A stretch of DNA of 64,000 nt from VAYN01 sp964540905 (GCA_964540905.1 CAZIOS010000007.1:1-64000); one strand, 5' to 3'. Counted from the stretch's first letter, positions 14,862 to 23,579 are shown. Made by a program: numbers and translations. Notes: generated from the sequence alone by a model not told the origin.

Positions 14862-15806
14862 GTGCCGAACGACGAGGAGAACCGCATCGACGAGACCCCG
14901 ATCCCGGGGCATCCCGAAAGCGCCACCGCCGAAGGGCCCTACGTGAGCGAGGACGGTGCCGTGATGGGCCGCGACTTCGTCATCCCCGGCGTCGACCCCG
15001 CCGAGCACGATCCCTACCGCTTCCACACCGGCCGCAAGCGCGACCACGGCGGCACCGACGCGATCGAGATCATCGACCTGGTCAAGCAGTTCGGCCGCGC
15101 CCGCATCCTCAACGGCCTCAACCTGGGCCTGCCGGAGAACCAGGTCTCGATGGTGCTCGGCCCCTCGGGGACCGGCAAGAGCGTGCTGATCAAGCACATC
15201 GTCGGCCTGCTCTACCCGGACTCGGGCGACGTCCTCGTGCACGGCGAGTCGATCCCGAACATGACCGACGACGAACTCTTCGACGTGCGCAAAAAGTTCG
15301 GCCTGCTGTTCCAGGACGGCGCCCTCTTCGGCTCGATGAACATCTACGACAACACCGCCTTTCCGCTGCGCCAGCACACCGACAAAAGCGAGGAGGAGAT
15401 CGGCGAGATCGTCAACCGCCGGCTCAAAGAGGTGGGGCTGACCGAGGCCACCTACAAGATGCCGAACGAGCTCTCCGGCGGCATGCGCAAGCGCGCCGGC
15501 TTCGCCCGGGCGCTGGTGCTCGACCCGCAGATCGTGATGTTCGACGAGCCCGACTCCGGCCTCGACCCGGTCCGCACAGCGCTGCTCTGCGAGCTGATCC
15601 GCGAGGTCCACGCCGAGAACGGCGGCTGCTACCTGGTGATCAGCCACGACCTCAACACGGCGCGGCGGATCGCTGACTTCCTCGCCGTGCTCTGGAGCGG
15701 CAAGATCGTCGAGTCGGGGCCGAAAGAGGAGCTGTTCGACTCCGAAAACCAGTTCGTGTCCCAGTTCCTCCGGGCGGACGTCAGCGGCCCGCTTTCGATG
15801 GACTGA
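14862..15806 (+). CDS. MlaF-type ABC transporter ATPase
   Basis: A 314-residue nucleotide-binding subunit. Motifs: Walker A GPSGTGKS (near 104-111), Q-loop LLFQDGALF, signature ELSGGMRKR, Walker B IVMFDEPDSGLDP and a switch-region ISHD. GMRKRAGFARAL is typical of the MlaF/Mkl family. It carries an N-terminal extension of about 65 residues rich in acidic and Pro residues that ordinary MlaF proteins lack. The start GTG has AGGAGG about eight bases upstream. It energises the two permeases before it; no MCE-domain protein follows in the window. Confidence 0.9.
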   Translation: MPNDEENRIDETPIPGHPESATAEGPYVSEDGAVMGRDFVIPGVDPAEHDPYRFHTGRKRDHGGTDAIEIIDLVKQFGRARILNGLNLGLPENQVSMVLGPSGTGKSVLIKHIVGLLYPDSGDVLVHGESIPNMTDDELFDVRKKFGLLFQDGALFGSMNIYDNTAFPLRQHTDKSEEEIGEIVNRRLKEVGLTEATYKMPNELSGGMRKRAGFARALVLDPQIVMFDEPDSGLDPVRTALLCELIREVHAENGGCYLVISHDLNTARRIADFLAVLWSGKIVESGPKEELFDSENQFVSQFLRADVSGPLSMD

Positions 15807-15808
15807 GT

Positions 15809-18274
15809 TTGAGCGCCGGGCAGTGGTTCGGCCGCGTCGCGGCGTGGGCCGCTGGACATGCCCGCCTGGTTCTGGCGGTGAGCCTGGCGCTGGCGGTCGT
15901 CGCGGCGGTGGGGGCGACGCGGATCCCGACCGACGCCGGCGTCAGCACCCTGACCGATACCGATACCGCCACCTATAAGGCGACGCAGGAGGTGCGGGAC
16001 GCCTTCGGCGAAGAACCGGTGGTGGTGCTGGTGCGGGGGGAACTGGAGAAGCTGCTGCTGACCTCGAACATCTTCCGCCTGCTGCGGCTGGAGGGCTGTC
16101 TCGCGGCCAAGGTGCCGCCGGGGGGGAAGCCGATTCCTGGTCCCTGCGCCGAACTGGCGCGGCTGCACCCGGTCCAGTTCGTCTCCGGGCCGGCGACCTT
16201 CCTCAACGAGGCGGTGGTCCAGATCGACGCCCAGCTGCAGCGGCTCTCGCGCCGGCTCTCCCCGGCCGAACTGCGCAATTTCCTGCTCGAGGTGGCGACC
16301 AGGTACGGGATCACCAGTGCCCCCAGCCTCGACAACTCCGAATTCGTCGCCACCGTCGTCTTCGACCTCGCCCGCGCCCGAGGCACCCCGAAGGCCCGCC
16401 TCGCCTACCTCTTCCCGAACAGCCACTCGGCCCAGATCGTGGTGCGGCTGAAGCCCGACCTGAGCGAGGCCGAGCGCCACCGGGCGCTGGGGTTGATAGC
16501 GGCGGCGGTCAACGACACGACGCCGCGCCAGGTCTGCGCCGAAGGCGGCAAGCCCGCCCCCTGCTTCGCCCTGCACGGCGGCAGCTACGTCGTCTCCGGG
16601 GCGCCGGTCGTCATCGACGCGCTGGCGCGGGCGCTGAAGGATGCCCTGCTCGTCCTCTTCGGGGTGGCGCTGGTGGCGATGGCGCTGACCCTGTTGGCGG
16701 TCTTCCGCTCGCGCCTGAGGCTGCTGCCGCTGGCCCTGGCCCTGGCCGCCGCCGCGATCGTCTTCGGCCTGCTCAGCCTGTCCGACGGGGCGCTGACGAT
16801 GGCCTCGATCGCGGTGCTGCCGATCCTGATCGGGCTCGCGGTCGACTACGCGATCCAGTTCCAGGCCCGCCTCGACGAGGCCCTCGCCGCCGGCCTCGGC
16901 GGCGCCGAGGCGACCCGTGCCGCCGCCACCGCCGCCGGCCCGACGATCGCCACCGCCTGCCTCGCCACCGCCGCCGGCTTCCTCACCCTCCAGCTCTCCC
17001 CGATCCCGATGGTCCGCACCTTCGGTCTCCTCCTCGTCGCCGGCGTCTTCATAGCTTTCACCTTGGCCCTGACCGCCGGCTTCGCCGCCCTGAGCCTGCG
17101 GCGTGGGAGGGCGGAGAGCGTTTCCTCGGACAGGACCCGCCCGTCGGAGCTCCTCCTGTCTCTCTCCCTCGCGCGCCCCCGGCTCATCCTCGGCATCGGC
17201 CTGGCCCTCGCCCTGATCGGCTGGGGCGTCGGCACCCAGGTCGAGACCGACGCCAACGTCGAATCCCTCGCCCCGCAGGGCCTGCCCGCGGTCCGCGACC
17301 TGAACGAGTTGCGGGACGCGACCGGCGTCTCCGGCGAGCTCGACGTCAGCGTCAACGCCCCCGACCTCACCGACCCGAAGACGATCGCCTGGATGGCGGC
17401 CTTCAAGCAGCGGGTGCTGCGCGACAACGGCTTCCGCGGCGAAGACCCGAGCTGCCTGCGCGCCGCGGTCTGCCCGGGGCCGGCGCTCTCCGACTTCCTC
17501 ACCCGCGGCGAAGGCGAGCTGACTCGGGCGGGGATCGAGGAAACGCTGGCGGCGCTCTCGCCCTACGACCTCAGCCAGGTGGCGCCGCTCGATCCCGCCA
17601 GCGGCGAAATCGGCCACCTGGCGCTGCTCTCGTTCGGGATCCGGGCGCAGTCGCTGCGCGACCAGCAGGCGCTGGTCGACCGCGTCCGCGCCGAGATCGG
17701 CACGCCGGGTGCCCCGGGCGGGCCGCCGGCCGGGGTCGAGGTCCACCTCGCGGGGCTGCCGGCGATCGCCGCCGAATCGGGCAGCGACCTCGCCTCCAGC
17801 CGCTACTGGCTGACGCTGGCCGGCCTGCTGGCGGTGGCGCTGGTGCTGCTCGCCGTCTACCGCTCCTTCGTCCGCGCCCTGTTGCCGCTGGTGCCGACGG
17901 TGCTGGCGAGCGGCTGGGCCTCGCTGGTGCTCTGGGTCAGCGGCATCCCGCTCAACCCGATGTCGGCGGCGCTGGGGGCGCTGACGATCGCGATCACGAC
18001 CGAGTTCGCGGTGATCCTCGTCGGCCGCTTCGAGGAGGAGCGCGGCGGCGGCCGCGGCGCCGAGGCGGCCCTGCGCCGCGCCTACTCGCGCACCGGTGCC
18101 GCCGTGCTCGCCTCCGGCGCCACCGCGATCGTCGGCTTCGCGGTGCTGATCGCCAGCGACATCCAGATGCTGCGCGATTTCGGCCTGGTCACCGTGATCG
18201 ACCTCGCCGTCGCCCTGCTCGGGGTGATGCTGGTGCTGCCGGCGGCGCTGGTCTGGACCGAGGGGGAGCGGTGA
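15809..18274 (+). CDS. MMPL/RND-family lipid or hydrophobe exporter
   Basis: An 821-residue transporter with the RND layout in two halves: one N-terminal membrane helix, a periplasmic-type loop of about 230 residues, five or six helices (about 275-415), then the same again with helices near 455 and 670-815. The loops contain paired cysteines. Family motifs include the GLAVDYAIQFQ segment in helix 4 of half one and TTEFAVILVGRFEEE in half two. Such proteins (MmpL, HpnN) move lipids or hopanoids. The TTG start lies two bases after the ATPase stop, making it part of the same transcript as the Mla-type genes. The cargo is unknown. Confidence 0.85.
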   Translation: MSAGQWFGRVAAWAAGHARLVLAVSLALAVVAAVGATRIPTDAGVSTLTDTDTATYKATQEVRDAFGEEPVVVLVRGELEKLLLTSNIFRLLRLEGCLAAKVPPGGKPIPGPCAELARLHPVQFVSGPATFLNEAVVQIDAQLQRLSRRLSPAELRNFLLEVATRYGITSAPSLDNSEFVATVVFDLARARGTPKARLAYLFPNSHSAQIVVRLKPDLSEAERHRALGLIAAAVNDTTPRQVCAEGGKPAPCFALHGGSYVVSGAPVVIDALARALKDALLVLFGVALVAMALTLLAVFRSRLRLLPLALALAAAAIVFGLLSLSDGALTMASIAVLPILIGLAVDYAIQFQARLDEALAAGLGGAEATRAAATAAGPTIATACLATAAGFLTLQLSPIPMVRTFGLLLVAGVFIAFTLALTAGFAALSLRRGRAESVSSDRTRPSELLLSLSLARPRLILGIGLALALIGWGVGTQVETDANVESLAPQGLPAVRDLNELRDATGVSGELDVSVNAPDLTDPKTIAWMAAFKQRVLRDNGFRGEDPSCLRAAVCPGPALSDFLTRGEGELTRAGIEETLAALSPYDLSQVAPLDPASGEIGHLALLSFGIRAQSLRDQQALVDRVRAEIGTPGAPGGPPAGVEVHLAGLPAIAAESGSDLASSRYWLTLAGLLAVALVLLAVYRSFVRALLPLVPTVLASGWASLVLWVSGIPLNPMSAALGALTIAITTEFAVILVGRFEEERGGGRGAEAALRRAYSRTGAAVLASGATAIVGFAVLIASDIQMLRDFGLVTVIDLAVALLGVMLVLPAALVWTEGER

Positions 18275-18930
18275 GGGACCGCTACTCGATCGTGGTCGGG
18301 CTGATCTTCCTTGCCCTGGTCGTCCTCGCCTCGATCCACACGCTCGGCAACGGCGGCGCCGAAGCGACGCTCGGGCTCGACCGCCAGGAGCCGCGCTGGC
18401 CGCTGCCGGAGTTCGCGGTGCCCAACGCCGCCGGCCAGCTCGAAGGCGACGCCAACGTCGCCCAGGACGACTGCGAAAGCGCCGCCCTGCCCTGTCCCGA
18501 ACACCCCCCGCGCACCCCCGCCTGCCGGATCGCAACCGCCGGCGCGATCCGCGTCTGCGACCTCTTCGACCGGCCGCTGGTGATCTCTTTCTGGTTCACC
18601 AAGGGGGGCGATTGCGCCGACCAGCAGGACATCGTCAACGCCGTCTACGAGCGCTACCGTGGGCGCGTGAACTTCCTCTCGCTCGACATCCGCGACGGCC
18701 GCGAAACCGTGCGCGAACTGATCCGCCAGCACGGCTGGAAGCTGCCGGTCGGCTACGACCGCGACGGCGCCGTCGCCGGCCTCTACAGGGTCGGTGGCTG
18801 CCCGACCTTCGCCTACGCCTACCCGGGCGGGACCCTGGAGAGCGCCAGCATCGGCGACCTCACCGTGTCCCAGCTCAGCGCTCGGGTGCGGCGGCTGCTG
18901 GCGGCGAGCGCGGCGGCCGCGGGGAGCTGA
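18271..18930 (+). CDS. Membrane-anchored thioredoxin-fold protein without CxxC
   Basis: A 219-residue protein with one N-terminal membrane helix and an extracytoplasmic TlpA/thioredoxin-like domain (about 95-215). The strand LVISFWFTKGGDC lines up with the usual FWA.WC..C active site but keeps only one cysteine, while the cis-proline loop GGCPTFAYAYPGG is present. Additional cysteines near 65-90 (DDC, LPC, PAC, RVC) may form structural disulfides. The GTG start overlaps the MMPL stop by four bases. A redox role is therefore doubtful; a chaperone or peroxiredoxin-like role is possible. Confidence 0.72.
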   Translation: MRDRYSIVVGLIFLALVVLASIHTLGNGGAEATLGLDRQEPRWPLPEFAVPNAAGQLEGDANVAQDDCESAALPCPEHPPRTPACRIATAGAIRVCDLFDRPLVISFWFTKGGDCADQQDIVNAVYERYRGRVNFLSLDIRDGRETVRELIRQHGWKLPVGYDRDGAVAGLYRVGGCPTFAYAYPGGTLESASIGDLTVSQLSARVRRLLAASAAAAGS

Positions 18931-18931
18931 G

Positions 18932-19594
18932 GTGAACGGCGCCGCCGACCCGCAGCTGGGCTGGGATCCGGCTCCCGAGCAGGGCTGGGTGGCGCCCCAC
19001 ATCGCCGCCGAGTTCCCCGGCCTCGGCGTCGCCTGGGTCGAGGTCGACGCCCGCCCCGGCAAGAGCCCGGAGCCGGTGCGCCGCCGCCTGCGCCTGCTCT
19101 CCGACCGCTTCTTCGGCGCCCAGGCGATCCACCTGCGCGAGCGGCCGATCCCCTGGGCCTACCGGGTCTTCTTCCGTCAGATCGGGCTCGACCCCGACCG
19201 CACCCGCACCCCGGTCGAGCAGCTCGCGCTCGACCGCCTCCACGACGGCGCCTTCAAGAGCCGGGGCCTGCCCGCCGACGCGCTGACGATCGCCACCGTC
19301 GAGACCGGGGTGGCGCTGCGCGCCTTCGACGCCGACCGGCTCGTGGGCCGCCTCTGCATCCGCGACTCCGCCCCCGGCGAGGCACTGCCGGGCCGGCCCG
19401 GCGAGCTCGCCCAGGGGACGCTGGCGCTGGCTGACGAGCGCACCCCGGTCGGGCTGCTGTTCGGCGCTACCGGGGAGGGCTACGGCGTCGGTCCCGAGAG
19501 CCGGCGGCTGGCCCTGGTCGCGGTCCAGGTCAAGGGAGTGCCGCAGATTGCCGTCGACGAGGCGCTGTGGATGGTTGCGGCATCGCTCAGGTGA
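18932..19594 (+). CDS. B3/B4-domain protein (tRNA synthetase-editing-like)
   Basis: A 220-residue protein resembling the stand-alone B3/B4 domain related to phenylalanyl-tRNA synthetase beta. Typical elements: PIPWAYRVFFRQIGLDPDRTR..VE.L...RL near 68-100, then GL.ADALTIATVETGVALRAFD and a closing VAVQVKGVP segment. Free-standing members are thought to edit mischarged tRNA, but for most that is untested. The GTG start follows the previous stop by one base, so it belongs to the same operon. The link to lipid transport is not obvious. Confidence 0.7.
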   Translation: MNGAADPQLGWDPAPEQGWVAPHIAAEFPGLGVAWVEVDARPGKSPEPVRRRLRLLSDRFFGAQAIHLRERPIPWAYRVFFRQIGLDPDRTRTPVEQLALDRLHDGAFKSRGLPADALTIATVETGVALRAFDADRLVGRLCIRDSAPGEALPGRPGELAQGTLALADERTPVGLLFGATGEGYGVGPESRRLALVAVQVKGVPQIAVDEALWMVAASLR

Positions 19595-19614
19595 TTTACA
19601 CTCGCCTGAGACCG

Positions 19615-20115
19615 ATGCCGGATCTGCTCGAACGAGACAGCGCCCTGGCGCCACGCGTCGAGGTCGACGAGCGCCTCGCGCGGGCCGAGCTGCGGCGCCA
19701 GGTCGGCCGGCTCGAGCACGAGCTCGCCGGGCTCTTCGGCGAGGCCTTCGGCCGCACCGCGGTCGAGCACCGGGTCGCGGCCCGCGCCGCCGAGCCGCGG
19801 CTGCTCGATCTCGGCGAGCTGGAGCGGGTCCGCGACGACCTCGCCACTCGCATCTCCGAAGCGCGGGTGACGCTGCGCGAACGGGCCCGGGTCGAGACCG
19901 GCAACCGCGAGCTGCTGCGCCAGATGCTGGTGGCGCCGGCGGACTTCAAGTGGGTGAAGGTGACCCGCGGCGACGTCGGCGAGCCCGGCTGCGGCGCCTG
20001 GCACTCGCGCCCCCACCTCGGCCCGATCGGGATGCTGATGGGCTGGTGGCGGGTCAAGGTCTCCTCGGGATGCCCGTTAGCCGGGCGGCTTGCGGCCGTT
20101 GAGCGGAAAGCCTGA
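19615..20115 (+). CDS. Conserved hypothetical protein, helical with C-terminal Gly/Trp motif
   Basis: A 166-residue protein. The first 110 residues are charged and helical, probably coiled coil. The last 50 contain a distinctive block with GEPGCGAWHSRP, LGPIGMLMGWW and KVSSGCPL, two cysteines and several Trp and Gly. That block looks like the conserved functional part, but I cannot name a family. The ATG at 19615 is chosen over an upstream in-frame ATG inside the previous gene; a TACACT box is 12 bases before it. The next gene begins within its 3' end. Confidence 0.6.
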   Translation: MPDLLERDSALAPRVEVDERLARAELRRQVGRLEHELAGLFGEAFGRTAVEHRVAARAAEPRLLDLGELERVRDDLATRISEARVTLRERARVETGNRELLRQMLVAPADFKWVKVTRGDVGEPGCGAWHSRPHLGPIGMLMGWWRVKVSSGCPLAGRLAAVERKA

Positions 20116-20521
20116 GAAACAGGCCCGCCGCGTCACCAAGCCCGACGAGCGCCCGCCGGCGCCCTGGGGCAACTTCCCGCTGGCCGAGCTGACGATCCTG
20201 GCCGGGATCGTCGCCCTGATCGTCGGCATCGTCGGCGGCAACCCGACCGCGATCGGCCTTGGCGTCGCCCTCGCCGGGCTGGGCGGGCTCGAGGTCTCCG
20301 TCCGCGAGCACTTCGCCGGCTACCGCTCGCACACGACCCTGCTCGCCGGCACCGTCTTCGTCTTCACGGTCGGCATCCTCTTCTACCTCGCCAACCAGAT
20401 CCTCGCGGTGGCACTGGGAGCCGGCGCCGTCACCTTCGCGATCAGCTTCTACTTCGCGCGCCGCGCATTCCAGCGAGCCTCCGGAGGCCTCAGCTTCCGG
20501 GTCGGTGGAATGCGCGGCTAG
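20099..20521 (+). CDS. Small multi-pass membrane protein
   Basis: A 140-residue protein starting at TTG 20099 (TTG 20090 also possible) with a basic, Pro-rich head and four hydrophobic segments at about 33-50, 55-70, 85-100 and 105-120, then a basic tail. It overlaps the end of the previous gene by 17 bases, so translation is likely coupled. No family is recognised; it ends the operon that begins with the Mla-type permeases. Confidence 0.6.
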   Translation: MSGKPEKQARRVTKPDERPPAPWGNFPLAELTILAGIVALIVGIVGGNPTAIGLGVALAGLGGLEVSVREHFAGYRSHTTLLAGTVFVFTVGILFYLANQILAVALGAGAVTFAISFYFARRAFQRASGGLSFRVGGMRG

Positions 20522-20549
20522 CGCTCCAGCCCTCCAGGCGGGGCTGGAC

Positions 20550-20921
20550 TCAGGCTGTGAGGGCGGCGTGCCCGCTGCCGCCGCGGGAGGCGAGCTCGGC
20601 GGCGAGCAGGCGGCGCTGGCGGGAGGTGAGGGTGCCGAGCTGCTTGTTCTCGTTGAGGGAGAGGGGGAGGAGGAACTTGCGGGCGCGGGTGCGGCCCCAG
20701 CGGCGCTGGCTGGTCAGCAGCTCGGCGATCGTCATGCTCTCGGTCTCCCAGGGACACTCGGCCACCACCTCCGAGGCGTCGGCGTCGCCGCGGGCGATCG
20801 CGCGCTTCAGCTCGGCGCGGGCAAGCCGCACCAGGTTGGCTCGTTCAAGGGCCCGCATGTGCTGGGGGGGCTCTGCCGAGGATGAGATCGTCGTTGCGGT
20901 TGCCATAGAGGCAGCGTCCAC
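20550..20921 (-). CDS. mihF: Actinobacterial integration host factor, MihF-type
   Basis: A 123-residue nucleoid protein related to mycobacterial mIHF, which bends DNA and is essential in mycobacteria. The core matches: RARAELKRAIARG-type helix (here RLARAELKRAIARGDA), then MTIAELLTSQRRWGRTRARKFL and LTSRQRRLLAAEL, equivalent to MKVSALLEALPKVGKVKA and LGDRQRKALLEKF segments. The GTG at 20921 is chosen because GGAGG lies seven bases upstream; the longer frame would start inside that ribosome-binding site. The N-terminal 28 residues are a low-similarity extension and the C-terminus adds a Gly-rich tail. Its presence supports an actinobacterial host. Confidence 0.85.
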   Translation of the reverse strand: MDAASMATATTISSSAEPPQHMRALERANLVRLARAELKRAIARGDADASEVVAECPWETESMTIAELLTSQRRWGRTRARKFLLPLSLNENKQLGTLTSRQRRLLAAELASRGGSGHAALTA

Positions 20922-21090
20922 TGGGACTCCTCCCTTCAAGGAATCGAATCAACTGGGTATTTGACCGCCCCGCCCGGGGTGATCGGCGAGGAGGCCAAGC
21001 TATGCCGTAGCGGTGGGGGCCGTCAACCCGCGCTGGCCACAACGCCGCCCGGCCCGGTCGCTAAGAGCAACAATTTCGATACGAGAAGGT

Positions 21091-21112
21091 GCTTGTCCCC
21101 AACTGGACAAGC
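21091..21112 (-). terminator. Hairpin downstream of SPT-like gene
   Basis: GCTTGTCC (21091-21098) pairs perfectly with GGACAAGC (21105-21112) around a six-base loop, 48 bases past the stop of the minus-strand aminotransferase-type gene. No T-run follows. It is a candidate terminator. Confidence 0.45.
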
Positions 21113-21159
21113 CTGAAACTACCCACGACGGGGGATGTCAAGAACCGGTTACCGGCTCG

Positions 21160-22416
21160 TTAGGAGCGCGGAAGCTCGGGGAAGTCCTGGATCACCCGGG
21201 CGATCGTGCCGAGGGCGCCGTCGAGGTGCTCGCGCTCGTGGGTCGCCATCAGGCTGGTCCGCAGCAGCGCCCCGCCCGGGGGGACCGCGGGGTGGATCGC
21301 GACGTTGGTGTAGACGCCGGCGTCGAAGAGGGCCTTCCAGAGCAGCACCGCCTGCCAGTCGTCGCCGACCACCACCGGCACCACCGGCGTCGTCGCGACG
21401 CTGCCGTCGGGCAGCGTCCCCGGCTCGACCACCTCGAGGCCGAGGTGGCGCAGGCCCTCGCGCAGGTACTCGGCGTTGGCCAGCAGCCGCTCGAACAGCG
21501 CCGGGCCGTCCTCGCGGATCACCCGCAGCGCCGCCAGCGCCGCCCCGACCGCCGCCGGCACCGCCGAGGCGCTGAAGATGAAGGAGCGCGAGGAGACCCG
21601 CAGGTACTCGATCACGTCGGCGGGGCCGGCGATGAAGCCGCCGCAGGAGGCGAGGCTCTTGGAGAAGGTGCCCATCCGCAGGTCGACCTCGTCCTCGAGC
21701 CCGAACAGCTCGCAGGCGCCGGCGCCGCGGGCGCCGAGGACGCCGGCGCCGTGGGCCTCGTCGACCATCAGCCGCGCCCCGTGGGCCTGGCAGAGCTCGA
21801 CGATCCGCGGCAGGTCGCAGACGTCGCCCTCCATCGAGAAGACGCCGTCGACGATCACGAGGACGCCGCCGCCGTCGGCGGCGGCGCGCTGCAGCATCTT
21901 CTCCAGCTTGTCCATGCGGTTGTGGCGGAAGGGCCTCAGCTTGGCACCGGAGAGGCGGCAGCCGTCGAGGATCGAGGCGTGGTCGCCGGAGTCGCAGATC
22001 ACGGTGTCGCCGGGGCCGAGGATGGTGCCGATGCAGCCGAGGTTCGACTGGTAGCCGGTGGTGAAGACGATCGCCTCCTCGGTCCGCATCCACTCCGCCA
22101 GCTCGCGCTCGAGCTCGATGTGCAGCGGCGTCGTCCCGTTCAGCAGGCGCGAGCCGGTGACGCCGGTGCCGTAGGTCTCGAGGGCGTCGCGGGCCCCTTG
22201 CTTGACCCGCTCGTCGCCGGTCAGCCCCAGGTAGTTGTTGGAGCCGAGCATGATCGTCTCCCGCCCCTCCATCTCCACCACCGGGCCGGCCTGCGAGGTG
22301 AGCAGGCGGAAGTAGGGGAGGAGGTCGTGCTCCTTGGCGGCTTCGAGCTGCTCGAGGCGGTCGTGGCTGCGGGCCTTCTCGAAGACGTCGACCGGGGCCT
22401 TCGCGGTCTCGCTCAT
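21160..22416 (-). CDS. Serine palmitoyltransferase-like PLP enzyme (alpha-oxoamine synthase)
   Basis: A 418-residue fold-type-I PLP enzyme that joins an amino acid to an acyl-CoA with loss of CO2. Visible: SNNYLGLTGD, the GTGVTGSRLLNGTT substrate loop, DSGDHASILDGC, VDEAHGAGVLG and the PLP lysine in GTFSKSLAS (near 251). BioF, Kbl and SPT share these. Two segments favour SPT: TGYQSNLGCIGTI...FRHN and GVYTNVAIHPAVPPGG, which closely parallel Sphingomonas SPT. If so it makes 3-ketosphinganine from serine and palmitoyl-CoA or palmitoyl-ACP. It is divergent from a GNAT-fold gene across only 26 bases. A TACACT box lies seven bases before the ATG, suggesting a leaderless message. SPT versus Kbl remains open. 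Confidence 0.78.
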   Translation of the reverse strand: MSETAKAPVDVFEKARSHDRLEQLEAAKEHDLLPYFRLLTSQAGPVVEMEGRETIMLGSNNYLGLTGDERVKQGARDALETYGTGVTGSRLLNGTTPLHIELERELAEWMRTEEAIVFTTGYQSNLGCIGTILGPGDTVICDSGDHASILDGCRLSGAKLRPFRHNRMDKLEKMLQRAAADGGGVLVIVDGVFSMEGDVCDLPRIVELCQAHGARLMVDEAHGAGVLGARGAGACELFGLEDEVDLRMGTFSKSLASCGGFIAGPADVIEYLRVSSRSFIFSASAVPAAVGAALAALRVIREDGPALFERLLANAEYLREGLRHLGLEVVEPGTLPDGSVATTPVVPVVVGDDWQAVLLWKALFDAGVYTNVAIHPAVPPGGALLRTSLMATHEREHLDGALGTIARVIQDFPELPRS

Positions 22417-22442
22417 CGACCAGAGTGTAGGTTGCCGGCTGC

Positions 22443-23579
22443 ATGGGAAGCGTGTCGATCCGCCCAGTGGGAACGCGTCGGGAGCTGAAGCGCTTCGTCA
22501 AGGTCCCCTTCCGCCTTCATCGCGAGCACCCGCAGTGGGTGGCGCCGCTGATCTTCGAGCGGATGGAGTTCCTCAACAGCAAGAAGAACCCCTACTTCGA
22601 GCACGCCGAGGTCGAGCTGCTGATCGCCGAACGCGACGGCGAGCCGGTCGGCCGTATCAGCGCCCAGGTGGATCATCGCTGGGACGAGTACCAGGGCGGC
22701 GGCGACGCGATGTTCGGCTTCTTCGAGAGCGCCGATGACCCGGAGGTCGCAAAGGCCCTGATCGACGCCGCCGGCGAGTGGGCGGCGGGCAAGGGCCGCG
22801 AGCGCATCCTCGGCCCGATGGACTTCACCACCAACGACGAGATCGGGATCCTGATCGAGGGCTACGAGCGGCGGCCGATGATCCTCGAGCCCTGGCATCC
22901 GCCCTACTACCGCGAGCTGATCGAGTCCCAGGGCTTCGCGAAGACGATGGACGTGCTGATGTGGGAACTGCAGTTCGGCGACCTCAAGGAGGGCGAGAAA
23001 TTCGATCCGGCGATCCACGCCGCCGCCAAGAAGGCGCTGGAGGACGAAGGGATCGAGATCCGCAACATGAGCAAGCGCGCCATGGCCTCCGAGGTGCGCA
23101 AGTTCATGGACGTCTACAACGAGGCCTGGGGCGACAACTGGGGCTTCGTGCCGATCACCGACGCCGAGGTCGAGTTCCAGGCCAAGAACCTGAAGCAGGT
23201 GATCGACGAGGACTGGGCCTACATGGCCGAAAAGGACGGCGAGGTCGTCGGCGCGGCGCTGACCCTGCCCGACATCAACCAGGTGATGGCGAAGCTGAAC
23301 GGGCGGCTGCTGCCGTTCGGCTGGCTGCGCTTCCTGCTCGGCAAGGGCAAGGTCGACCAGCTGCGCGTCTTCGCGCTCGGCGTCAAGCACGAGTACCGGC
23401 ACAGCGGCGTCGCCGCCGGGCTCTACCTCAAGCACCTGGAGACGGCGCAGAAGCCGGGGGCGATCGAAGGCGGCGAGATGGGCTGGATCCTGGAGACGAA
23501 CGGGCCGATGAACCGGGCGATGGAGGGCATGGGCGGCAAGGTGGTCAAGCGGTACCGGCTTTACGAGCGGGCGCTGTAG
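22443..23579 (+). CDS. Large GNAT-fold acyltransferase, candidate bacterial ceramide synthase
   Basis: A 378-residue two-lobed GNAT-family protein. Lobe one holds EVELLIAERDGEPVGRI, GFFES and the distinctive ILGPMDFTTNDEIGIL; lobe two holds VGAALTLPDINQ, FALGVKHEYRHSGVAAGLYLKHL (acetyl-CoA loop, near 310-332) and ILETNGPMNRAMEGMG. Proteins of this size and layout are usually annotated only as N-acetyltransferase. In the Caulobacter ceramide pathway a GNAT-fold enzyme acylates the SPT product; being divergent from an SPT-like gene makes that role plausible here, by inference only. TAGGTT lies nine bases before the ATG, inside the 26-base shared promoter space. Confidence 0.75.
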   Translation: MGSVSIRPVGTRRELKRFVKVPFRLHREHPQWVAPLIFERMEFLNSKKNPYFEHAEVELLIAERDGEPVGRISAQVDHRWDEYQGGGDAMFGFFESADDPEVAKALIDAAGEWAAGKGRERILGPMDFTTNDEIGILIEGYERRPMILEPWHPPYYRELIESQGFAKTMDVLMWELQFGDLKEGEKFDPAIHAAAKKALEDEGIEIRNMSKRAMASEVRKFMDVYNEAWGDNWGFVPITDAEVEFQAKNLKQVIDEDWAYMAEKDGEVVGAALTLPDINQVMAKLNGRLLPFGWLRFLLGKGKVDQLRVFALGVKHEYRHSGVAAGLYLKHLETAQKPGAIEGGEMGWILETNGPMNRAMEGMGGKVVKRYRLYERAL

